From: Pseudomonadota bacterium
GTDB lineage: Bacteria > Myxococcota_A > Polyangia > Haliangiales > Haliangiaceae
Direction: 5' to 3'
Assembly (NCBI GenBank): GCA_023428295.1
Contig: JAEYYV010000220.1
Span: 40,664-104,663, forward strand
Length of the DNA stretch: 64,000 nucleotides
The notes beneath the pieces were generated by a model. It saw only the letters and a list, made by a program, of their open reading frames with translations. It was not told where the DNA came from and did no database searches. Shown piece after piece: positions 27,639-36,394 of the stretch. The translations under genes and the position numbers were made by a program. Position 1 is the first letter of the stretch; each line of letters starts with the position of its first letter.

Positions 27639-28415
27639 TTAGCGATGCAGATGCTCGACCGACGTGATCACGAGCGGTAGCGCGGGCCCCGATCGCAGCG
27701 TCGCGCGCTGTGGTGGAAGGCGATAATCGACGACGCGCCCGGTGACGTCCGCGCTCGCTGTCTTGTAGCCGACCACCTGCACGCGGGTTCCTGGAGCGAG
27801 CACGTCCTCGATCGCCTCGATCTGCAGCTTCTTGCGGAGCAGCGCTGTCACCGGCGCCGGCGTGTCCGGCTGCTCGAAGCGCGCGCGGGGATACGTGACG
27901 AGCTCGCGCGCTGGCGTCATCCATCGCGCGCCACCCGCTTCGATCAAGATGCGATTGCCCGCGTCGTCGACGAGCGCGAAGTCCACCGCGGCTTCGTAGA
28001 CCCACTTCGCACCGGCGGGATTGAAGATCATGCGCCGGTACACGCCACTTGCGTCCGCGAGCACACCCTTGATCGTGGTCTCCGCCTCGATGACTCCTTC
28101 GACGACGACGAGCTCGCCTTCCTGCCGCTCGTCGAGCGATGCGAGCTCGATCTCGCCGCTCGCGATCTTCTTCAGCTTGCGGCGCAACATGGTCTGGCCG
28201 ATGCGCTCGCCCGCGACCGCGGCGCCGGCCGCGCCAGCCGCGAGGCCCTTCCACAAGATCGCGATGATCGCGGGCGAGATCGCGAACATCGTGAATATTC
28301 CCGCGGACACCGCGCCGACGATCGTTCCCGTCACCACCTTGCGCGTGCGCCGAACGCTCGCGGGAAGCCAGTCGAGGTCCTCTTTGAGTCGATGGGTTCT
28401 CTCCACCGCAAGCAC
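27639..28415 (-). CDS. Membrane protein with GIDE-like domain
   Basis: 258 aa from GTG 28415, supported by TACACT at 28422-28427 six bases upstream; an ATG at 28442 would overlap the divergent gene. Two hydrophobic stretches lie near residues 30-75 (GTIVGAVSAGIFTMFAI, LAAGAAGAAVAG). After a basic segment, about 110-200 resembles the GIDE-type domain: VVVEGVIEAETTIKGVL, a Tyr/Arg pair in GVYRRMIF, and FALVDDAGNRILIEAGGARW. No RING finger is present. The function is unknown; the domain appears in other bacterial membrane proteins. It is head-to-head with a scramblase-like gene. Confidence 0.7.
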   Translation of the reverse strand: MLAVERTHRLKEDLDWLPASVRRTRKVVTGTIVGAVSAGIFTMFAISPAIIAILWKGLAAGAAGAAVAGERIGQTMLRRKLKKIASGEIELASLDERQEGELVVVEGVIEAETTIKGVLADASGVYRRMIFNPAGAKWVYEAAVDFALVDDAGNRILIEAGGARWMTPARELVTYPRARFEQPDTPAPVTALLRKKLQIEAIEDVLAPGTRVQVVGYKTASADVTGRVVDYRLPPQRATLRSGPALPLVITSVEHLHR

Positions 28416-28440
28416 GTGATGAGTGTACGCTGCGCGAGCC

Positions 28441-29094
28441 ATGAGCAACGCCCTCGTTCCGCAAACTAGTGGAGCCGTAGCGGTCTTCGCGAAGACCACG
28501 CGTCTCTCGGTGCGCCAGCGCAAGCGGTGGCTCGAGATCCTCACGTCGTTCGACGCGCGCAACACGTACGTCGTCTACGACGAGATGGGAAATCCCGTCT
28601 TCAACGTCCAGGAACAGGGCACCGGCTTCGGCAACTTTCTGAAGCGCGTGTTCCTCGGTGCGTATCGCCCGTTCTCGTCGCACGTCGAGGATCTCGCAGG
28701 CGGCGGCAATCAGCTGCTCGTGCTGCGCCGTCCGTTTCGCCTCATCTTTCACCGCCTGGAGGTGCGCGACAAAGACGGCGTGTACATCGGCGCGATCCAA
28801 CGCCGATGGACCTGGGTTCGGCGCAAGTACGAAGTGGAAGGCCCGGACGGCCAGGTGCTGTGCACACTGTTCGGTCCGATCTTTCGTCCGTGGACGTTCG
28901 AGATCCACATGCCGGGATCGAACGTCGAGGTCGGCGTCGTGCAGAAGAAGTGGAGCGGCCTGCTCAAGGAGGCGTTCACCGAAGCCGACAACTTCTGGGT
29001 CGAGCTCGATCGCATTCCAGATCCGGCGCTCAAGGCGCTGTTGTTCAGCGCGACGGTGCTGATCGACACCGTGCACTTCGAGCGTTCAGGCTAG
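28441..29094 (+). CDS. Scramblase-family (LURP/tubby-like) protein
   Basis: 217 aa. The pattern YVVYDEMGNPVFNVQEQG, then RPFRLIFHRLEVRDKDGVYI, IQRRWTWVRRKYEVEGPDGQ and FTEADNFWVELDRIPDP matches bacterial phospholipid-scramblase-related proteins, a closed beta-barrel around a hydrophobic C-terminal helix (LKALLFSATVLIDTVHF). Lipid movement by bacterial members is unproven. The start is ATG 28441, with TACGCT nine bases upstream; its promoter region overlaps that of the divergent membrane protein gene. The stop shares the sequence CTAG with the stop of the convergent DUF423 gene. Confidence 0.88.
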   Translation: MSNALVPQTSGAVAVFAKTTRLSVRQRKRWLEILTSFDARNTYVVYDEMGNPVFNVQEQGTGFGNFLKRVFLGAYRPFSSHVEDLAGGGNQLLVLRRPFRLIFHRLEVRDKDGVYIGAIQRRWTWVRRKYEVEGPDGQVLCTLFGPIFRPWTFEIHMPGSNVEVGVVQKKWSGLLKEAFTEADNFWVELDRIPDPALKALLFSATVLIDTVHFERSG

Positions 29095-29444
29095 CCGCGC
29101 CACGCGGTCCACGCGAGCAGCGCCCACCCGACGAGGAAGCCCACTCCGCCGATCGGCGTGATCGCGCCGAGCCCCTTGATGCCCGTCAGCGCGAGCGCGT
29201 AGAGCGAACCGCTGAAGATCAAGATGCCCACTTGAAACGCCCAGCCAGCGGTGGTCGCTCGCGCGGCGAGCATGCCGCAGAGGAGCATCGCGAACGCGTG
29301 ATACATCTGGTAGCGCGCGGCGGTCTCGAAGATCTCGAGCGAGCGTGCATCGAGCCGCGTCTTCAGCGCGTGCGCGCCGAACGCACCCGCAGCGACGGAG
29401 ACGAGGCCGTTGAGTGCGCCTAGCGCGACGAGCTTGTTCGGCAT
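29091..29444 (-). CDS. DUF423 small membrane protein
   Basis: 117 aa with four hydrophobic helices. The N-terminus NKLVALGALNGLVSVAAGAF with GAHALKTRL is the DUF423 (YgdD) signature, and the end (PIGGVGFLVGWALLAW) fits too. Function in the inner membrane is unknown. The ATG at 29444 has TAGAGT seven bases upstream (29457-29452 on this strand), supporting a leaderless start; longer upstream frame is antisense to rtcA. It is in the same direction as rtcA and starts 11 bases after its stop, so it may also be read from the rtc transcript. Confidence 0.92.
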   Translation of the reverse strand: MPNKLVALGALNGLVSVAAGAFGAHALKTRLDARSLEIFETAARYQMYHAFAMLLCGMLAARATTAGWAFQVGILIFSGSLYALALTGIKGLGAITPIGGVGFLVGWALLAWTAWRG

Positions 29445-29454
29445 GCGCGGGACT

Positions 29455-30489
29455 CTACCCCACGGTGACGATGACGTTATCCCCGTCGGACTCGCTGCGA
29501 ATCGGCACGTCGATGAAACGCCCGATGGTCTCGATGTTTGTCGTCGCGTGCAGCGACAATGGACCGCACTTGAAGCGGCCTCCACCCGCGAGCGCGAGTG
29601 GAAGCAGCAGCTGATCCGCGAGGTGCTCGCCCACGGGGACGTCGGCCTCGAGGTACCGCTTCATCTGCGCGCATGCACGCTCGGCCACGAGCTCCGCGCG
29701 CACACCCTTCTCGCCGATCTCGCTCACCACCTCGCGCAGCGATCCACCGTCGCGCTCGACCTCGAGGATCAGCGCGTTGCCAGGGCCGCCATATCGCGTC
29801 TCGCGGATCTCGCACTCCGCGCGCGACCAGCCGAGCTCGTCGATGACGATGCCGAACTCGCGATCGGCGATGTGCGTGGGCAAGCGCGCGAGGATCGCGA
29901 GCGCGTGACGCGACGTGACCGGCGGCGCCTCGGTGAGCTCGATCGGACGCAGCTTCTCGCCCTCACTCGCGCCGAGCTCCACGGTGAGCTGGCCCAAGTC
30001 GCCGCGCTCGCCGACAAAGCCGTGGCGATCGAGCGTCATGGACACGCGCGCACCCATCGCGCGAAGGTGCGGCAGGAACACGCGATCGAGGAACTCGAAC
30101 GGCGGCGCCATCGGGTTGTGCGTGCCGCCGCGGATCACGAGCCGCAACGCATGACCCCCGACGATCATCGGCAAGAGCACCGTCTGCACGACGAGCGTGG
30201 ACGAGCCCATCGTGCCGATGTCCACGGTGCGCGTTCCCCCGACGAGCGTGCTCGGCGTGAACTCGAGGTACTTCGAGCTGACCTCGTCGCCGTGCACCGT
30301 GGCGCCGCACAAGTCCCGCGCCGCGTGGACGCACGCGAGGTGCTGCCGTCGCAGGCCCGGCTTTGCTCGGCCCGCGCGGATGTTGCGCATGACGAGCGGC
30401 TTGCCGGTGATCATCGACAGCGCGAGCGACGTGCGCAGGATCTGCCCGCCGCCCTCACCGCGCGAGCCATCGATATCGACAGCCGTCAC
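29455..30489 (-). CDS. rtcA: RNA 3'-terminal phosphate cyclase
   Basis: Converts RNA 3'-phosphate ends to 2',3'-cyclic phosphates using ATP through an adenylylated His. 344 aa, the usual size. Motifs: the N-terminal IDGSRGEGGGQILRTSLALS, RAGRAKPGLRRQHLA, GGTHNPMAPPFEFL, and the C-terminal HLADQLLLPLALAGGG containing the nucleophilic His. The GTG start is one base after the rtcB stop, so it is translationally tied to rtcB. The RtcR activator that often accompanies this pair is not in the window. Confidence 0.96.
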   Translation of the reverse strand: MTAVDIDGSRGEGGGQILRTSLALSMITGKPLVMRNIRAGRAKPGLRRQHLACVHAARDLCGATVHGDEVSSKYLEFTPSTLVGGTRTVDIGTMGSSTLVVQTVLLPMIVGGHALRLVIRGGTHNPMAPPFEFLDRVFLPHLRAMGARVSMTLDRHGFVGERGDLGQLTVELGASEGEKLRPIELTEAPPVTSRHALAILARLPTHIADREFGIVIDELGWSRAECEIRETRYGGPGNALILEVERDGGSLREVVSEIGEKGVRAELVAERACAQMKRYLEADVPVGEHLADQLLLPLALAGGGRFKCGPLSLHATTNIETIGRFIDVPIRSESDGDNVIVTVG

Positions 30490-30490
30490 G

Positions 30491-31705
<1,215 letters not shown>

Positions 31706-31828
31706 GGCGTCCAAGGCCGGCAACGTAATCAGCGCCGGGGCGCGCGCAATCGAACACATCGTTCGCTCGGCGCGGAAGCGTTACTACTACGGGGTTCTCG
31801 CGAGCATCGCAAGAGGTTTCGTAACGGG

Positions 31829-32716
31829 TTAGTGATGCAGCGCCGTCATGTAGTCGAACGCGCCGAGTCCGCCGTTCGTCGTGACACCCCAATACGTCGG
31901 CTGCTGCGGCCCGATGGGCATCGTGTCGGCAGCCTCGGTGTTCGTCGTCTGCCCGACCGTCGTGATCACCGAGATCACTCCAGCCTCGACGCGGACCCCG
32001 AGTCGGACCGAGCCTGTCGCGACGAAGCCGCGCTCGTAGCTCTGCGCCACGAACGCCCCGTTGCTGATCCGGTGGAGGCGAGCTCGCATCTCGCTCGCCG
32101 TGAACGACGAGATCGTGACAGCCCAGCCCATGGGTTTCTCCCCGGGCATCACCGCACCGAAGATGAGACCGAAGTTCCATGCAGCGGGCGAGGTGGGGAT
32201 CTCGAAGCGCGTCTCGATCCAGAACGTCGGTGGCAACGGCTGGTTGGAGAAGCCGAAGCTCGGGCCGGCGGTCGAGTTGCGAAGCTGCGCGCGCGAGTGA
32301 TCGATCTCCATGTTGAACAAGTGGAGCTCGTCCGCGTTGTCGAAGCCCTCGAAGATGCGCGCGTCGACGGTGTTGCCTGGGAAGTCGCACGCGTCACCGA
32401 TCCCGTCGAGATCGACGTCGGAGACGTCGTCGCGCAGGTGCGGGCACAGATCGCACGCGTCGGCGAAGCAGTCACCGTCCTCGTTGTTGCCGCGGTCGAA
32501 CGTGACCGGGCACAGATCGCTCTGGTTCGGGATCGAGTCATCATCGTCGTCGCCGAGCGGATCGGAGTGCACGGGGCAGACCGAGCTCGCGTCCGCGCCG
32601 TCGACGATGATCATGCCGCCATCGTCGCGATCGCTCGGTTCATCGTCGCGGCCCGTGAGGCCAAAGACCTGATCGCATCCCGCGAGGAGGATCAGCCACA
32701 CCCAGCAGCGCAGCAC
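31829..32716 (-). CDS. Lipoprotein with thrombospondin-3-like calcium repeats
   Basis: 295 aa: signal LRCWVWLILLAGC, mature start CDQVFGLTG. Residues about 35-110 have Asp-rich, Cys-containing repeats (DDDSIPNQSDLCP, DGDCFADACDLCP, DVDLDGIGDACD) like thrombospondin type 3 calcium repeats. The rest (about 120-295) is a beta-sandwich-type domain (FWIETRFEIPTSPAAWNFGL) reminiscent of concanavalin-like folds. Probably outer-membrane or surface anchored. The GTG start has a Shine-Dalgarno-like GGAGAGG directly before it, unusual here. It starts 12 bases after the ABC transporter gene on the same strand. Confidence 0.78.
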   Translation of the reverse strand: MLRCWVWLILLAGCDQVFGLTGRDDEPSDRDDGGMIIVDGADASSVCPVHSDPLGDDDDDSIPNQSDLCPVTFDRGNNEDGDCFADACDLCPHLRDDVSDVDLDGIGDACDFPGNTVDARIFEGFDNADELHLFNMEIDHSRAQLRNSTAGPSFGFSNQPLPPTFWIETRFEIPTSPAAWNFGLIFGAVMPGEKPMGWAVTISSFTASEMRARLHRISNGAFVAQSYERGFVATGSVRLGVRVEAGVISVITTVGQTTNTEAADTMPIGPQQPTYWGVTTNGGLGAFDYMTALHH

Positions 32717-32728
32717 CTCTCCAGCGTA

Positions 32729-34654
32729 TCAGCGATAGCCCTGCGCCTGCAGGTGGAACAGCTTCGCGTAGCGGCCTTCTTTGGCGAGGAGCTCGTCGTG
32801 CGAGCCGCGCTCGATGATCGAGCCGCGATCGAGGACGATGATCTGATCCGCCATGCGCACCGTGGAGAAGCGGTGCGAGATGACGATCGCGATCTTGTCG
32901 TCGGTGACCTCGCGGAAGCGCTCGAAGATCTTCACCTCGGCCTCGGCGTCCATGGATGCGGTCGGCTCGTCGAGAACGAGGATGTCCGCTTCGCGACGCA
33001 TGAACGAACGCGCGAGCGCGACCTTCTGCCACTGACCGAGCGACAGCTCCCGCCCGTTGCGGAACCACTTGCCGAGCTGCGTGTCGTACTGGTCCGGCAG
33101 GTTCTCGATCACCGGTTTGGCGAGGCCGCGCTCCGCCGCGTCATCCCAGCGGTCGCGATCCTCGTACGCGCGATCGTCGCCGGCACCGATGTTCTCGCCG
33201 ACGGTGAGCTGGTACCGCACGAAGTCCTGGAAGATGACGCCGATGCGTCGATGCAGGACCGTCGGGTCCCACTCGCGCAGATCGGTGCCGTCGAGCGTGA
33301 TGCGTCCGCGTGTCGGCTCGTAGAGACGCGTGAGCAGCTTGATGAGCGTGGTCTTGCCGGAGCCGTTCTCGCCGACGATGGCGAGCTTGCTGCCAGGCGG
33401 GATATGCAGCGTGACGTGCGTGAGCGCGGCTTCCTGCGAACCGGGATACGCGAACTCCACGTTCTCGAAGCGCACGCCATCACCGGGCTTGGCGCCGACA
33501 GTGACGGTGCCGGCTTGCGCCCGCGTCGGCGTGTCGAGGAACTCGTAGAGGTTCGACAGGTACAGGTTGTCCTCGTACATGCCGCCGATGTCGCCGAGCG
33601 TGGACGCCATGGTCGACTGCGCTTGCTTGAACACGACGAGATACATCGTCATCGCGCCGATCGTGATGGCGCCATCGATCGTCGACAGCGCGATCCACAG
33701 GTACATCCCGTAGAACGCCGTCGTGCCGATCGTGCCGAGGATGAGCGACCAGATCGCGCGGCGGATCGTCAGCGCGCGATCACCCTCGTACAGCTTGTCG
33801 AAGATCGCCCTGTAGCGGGCGAGGAAGCGCGGCCCGAGGCCGAACAGCTTCACTTCCTTGGCGTGATCCTCGCGCGCGATCACGGTCTCCACGTAGACCT
33901 GTTCGCGCGTCTCGGGCGTGCGCCAGCGCGAGAGCCGGAACGCATCGCCAGAGAACTTCAGCTCGGCGATGAACGGCGGAATCGCCGCGGCGACGAGTAC
34001 GGCGAGCGCGATCGGCGAGAACGCCGCGAGCAACGCACCGAGGCTGACGAGCGTGATCATGCCTTGCCCGAGCTCGAACGTCTGGCTCACGAGGGACAGC
34101 GGTCGCGACGATGCTTCGCGACGCGCGCGCGTCATGCTGTCGTACAGCTCGCTGTCCTCGAACTGCGTGAGATCGAGGGTCAGCGCCTTCTCGAGGATCT
34201 CCACGTTGATCTTCTGGCCGAGCTGTTGCCGCAACAGGCTCCGCATCATGCCGAGCAGTCGCGAGATCACCGCCAGCGCGATGACGAGGCCGAGCTCCAC
34301 GGCGACCCACTCCATCGCCGTGAACCGATCCGCGCCATCCCGTGTGCGCGCGGCGAGGACGATGGCGTCGATCAGGTGTTTGCCGACCCACGCGATGCCG
34401 CCGGGCAACAGGCCCGCGAGCAAGCTGCCGAGCGCGAGGCCGATCGTCAGCGTGCGGTTGGTGGCCCACACGAGCTGGATCGCGCGGCGGGTGTACCGGA
34501 ACACGCCGAGGTAGTTCTTCCACTGGATCGGCTCGGGCATCGGGGGCCCGACGGTCTTGCCCCGGTGCGCGGTCGGCTTCACGCCGTCCTTGGGACCGCC
34601 GCCTCCGCCACCACCTCCACCTCCACCGCCACCGCCGCCACCGCCGCCACTCAT
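32729..34654 (-). CDS. ABC exporter (fused permease and ATPase) with poly-Gly N-terminus
   Basis: Half-transporter of 641 aa in the inner membrane. The N-terminus is MS followed by 18 Gly residues. Six TM segments are expected at about 70-360 (LGSLLAGLLPGGIAWVGKHL and others), then the nucleotide-binding domain with Walker A GENGSGKTTLIKLL, Q-loop VIFQDFVRY, signature LSLGQWQKVALARS (Leu-Ser-Leu-Gly instead of LSGGQ), Walker B DILVLDEPTASMD and H-loop ISHRFSTV. It is similar to lipid or peptide exporters; the substrate is unknown. The ATG at 34654 is chosen since the upstream part is not conserved in style. A lipoprotein gene follows 12 bases downstream. Confidence 0.92.
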   Translation of the reverse strand: MSGGGGGGGGGGGGGGGGGGPKDGVKPTAHRGKTVGPPMPEPIQWKNYLGVFRYTRRAIQLVWATNRTLTIGLALGSLLAGLLPGGIAWVGKHLIDAIVLAARTRDGADRFTAMEWVAVELGLVIALAVISRLLGMMRSLLRQQLGQKINVEILEKALTLDLTQFEDSELYDSMTRARREASSRPLSLVSQTFELGQGMITLVSLGALLAAFSPIALAVLVAAAIPPFIAELKFSGDAFRLSRWRTPETREQVYVETVIAREDHAKEVKLFGLGPRFLARYRAIFDKLYEGDRALTIRRAIWSLILGTIGTTAFYGMYLWIALSTIDGAITIGAMTMYLVVFKQAQSTMASTLGDIGGMYEDNLYLSNLYEFLDTPTRAQAGTVTVGAKPGDGVRFENVEFAYPGSQEAALTHVTLHIPPGSKLAIVGENGSGKTTLIKLLTRLYEPTRGRITLDGTDLREWDPTVLHRRIGVIFQDFVRYQLTVGENIGAGDDRAYEDRDRWDDAAERGLAKPVIENLPDQYDTQLGKWFRNGRELSLGQWQKVALARSFMRREADILVLDEPTASMDAEAEVKIFERFREVTDDKIAIVISHRFSTVRMADQIIVLDRGSIIERGSHDELLAKEGRYAKLFHLQAQGYR

Positions 34655-34764
34655 GGCGCCCTCGAGGTGGAGCAGTACGGTGCATTCACGCCTGCCACTG
34701 TAGTGTGCAACCCATGCCTTCGCCCACTCACCAGATGGGCAGAAAGTCATTTACCATTCGCGTG

Positions 34765-35721
34765 ATGGCCGAGCGTAGCGAGAGCCTGGGGCATTACGAG
34801 ATGCTGTGGGACTGCGAGTATTGCGGCACCACGGGCCTTCTCGCCAAGTCGCAGCGTCACTGCGCCAACTGCGGCGGGAAGCAGAACCCGGACAAGCGCT
34901 ACTTCCCCAACGAGGGCGAAGAGAAGAAGGTCGACGGCCATCGCTTCGAGGGCACCGATCGCTACTGCCCCGCGTGTGCGCAGCCCATGGGCGCCACCGC
35001 GCTCAACTGCACCAACTGCGGCTCGCCCCTCGAGGGTGGACAGGACGTCAAGCGGATCGCAGCGCCGCAGAAGCCCGTCGACAAGAAGCCGACCAACTGG
35101 AAGAAGATCATCCTCGTCATCGCGATCATCGCGCTGGTCTTCTTCCTCATCTGGTACTTCTTCCTCCGCACCAAGGAAGCGACGATGCAGGTCACGGGAC
35201 ACACCTGGTCGCGGTCGATCGCCGTCGAGGAGTTTGGCGAGGAGCGCGAGTCAAGCTGGCGCGATCGCATGCCGTCCGACGCGCGCCGCCCGTCGTGCAT
35301 TCGCAAGCAGCGCTCCACGCGCCAGGTCGACACGGGGCGGGAGGACTGTCGCGTCGAGAAGAAGGACAAGGGCGACGGGACCTTCGAGCAGGTGAAGAAG
35401 TGCAAGAAGATCTATCGCAGCGAAGGCGTCGACGACGATTGGTGCTCGTACACCGTGCTGCGCTGGCGCGAGGTCACCGCGATCAAGGCCGCCGGTAGCG
35501 ACATGAACCCGGCGTGGCCCGCGCAAGGGTTGCCGCCGGCGACGGCTGCCTCGTCGGTGGGAGCGCGCCGTCAGGGCAAGAAGACGGAGACGCTCACGCT
35601 GCAGTTCGGCTCGCAGTCGTGCGAGGTCTCCGAAACGGTGTGGCGCAAGCACGAGAACGGTCAGAAGGTAAAGCTCCAGGTGCGCGCCCGCTCCGGCGAC
35701 ATCGTTTGCTCCTCGCTGTGA
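34765..35721 (+). CDS. Membrane protein with double zinc ribbon
   Basis: 318 aa. Two zinc ribbons precede one membrane helix: CEYCGTTGLLAKSQRHCANCGG at residues 17-38, then CPACAQPMGATALNCTNCGS at about 74-93. The helix is at about 117-136 (IILVIAIIALVFFLIWYFFL). The C-terminal 180 residues, probably outside the cytoplasm, contain four or more Cys and a basic/acidic mix (REDCRVEKKDKG). Family not named; similar proteins occur in Myxococcota. ATG 34765 is preferred to 34735 because TACCAT lies seven bases upstream. A broken lipoprotein gene begins at its stop codon. Confidence 0.78.
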   Translation: MAERSESLGHYEMLWDCEYCGTTGLLAKSQRHCANCGGKQNPDKRYFPNEGEEKKVDGHRFEGTDRYCPACAQPMGATALNCTNCGSPLEGGQDVKRIAAPQKPVDKKPTNWKKIILVIAIIALVFFLIWYFFLRTKEATMQVTGHTWSRSIAVEEFGEERESSWRDRMPSDARRPSCIRKQRSTRQVDTGREDCRVEKKDKGDGTFEQVKKCKKIYRSEGVDDDWCSYTVLRWREVTAIKAAGSDMNPAWPAQGLPPATAASSVGARRQGKKTETLTLQFGSQSCEVSETVWRKHENGQKVKLQVRARSGDIVCSSL

Positions 35722-36384
35722 TGCGCACGCTCCTCCTCTTATCGCTCGCGAGCTGCTATCGCCCGAACGCCGATCCCGCGTGCGTGATCGCGTGCACGCC
35801 GGGGGGCGCCAACACCTGTCCGTCGGGACACGTGTGCGGCGTCGACAGCCTGTGCGCGCCGGCGAACGGGCCGTCGTGCGGCCTCGAGCACCAGGTTCAT
35901 GTTCGCCGAGCGCCAAGCAAATTCCGCCAACTATAACAACCCGCAGAGCATCACGGTCATGGACGGCTCGGGTGGGCAGATCGCGTATCCGCTGGGCACC
36001 ATCATCGGCGGAGCGACGGGCCACGCGTTCGGGAAACGCAGGTTTCCGATCATCGCGCCGAGCGACGACTCGTTCGACGAGTATCGCGAAGGCGCCACGC
36101 TGGCCACCTTCGTCTTCACGCGCCAGACGACCGCGCTGTCGCTGGGCGTGACCATGCTGCGCGACCCGAGCTACTCGCACGACGGCCTACGGATGGTCTT
36201 CAGCGGGACGATCGGATCGAGCTCGGGCATCTACATGGCCACGCGCATGACAATAGATGACGCGTGGAGCTCCCCGATGTTGCTTCGCGAATTGTCGGAC
36301 GACGATGTCCACCCGTTTCTCGCCGCCGACTGCAAGCACCTCTACTGGACGCGCGGCGGAACGATCTACCACGCGCACGACTAG
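35721..36384 (+). pseudogene. Frameshifted lipoprotein gene remnant
   Basis: A lipoprotein start is intact: MRTLLLLSLASC, then CYRPNADPACVIACTPGG and further Cys, a known opening of Myxococcota surface proteins. That frame ends at a TAA at 35934-35936 after a non-conserved end. A second frame, shifted by one, is open to 36384 and encodes a beta-propeller-like piece (SYSHDGLRMVFSGTIG, ATRMTIDDAWSSP) with no signal of its own. The two pieces look like the ends of one gene joined by an indel or internal deletion near 35885-35900. The gene follows the zinc-ribbon gene directly. A sequencing error is possible. Confidence 0.6.
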
Positions 36385-36394
36385 AGCGAGCTAC

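Noticed and set aside
31706..31828. Sigma-54 promoter upstream of rtcB
   Set aside because: No TGGCAC-N5-TTGC-type pair on the minus strand in the gap.
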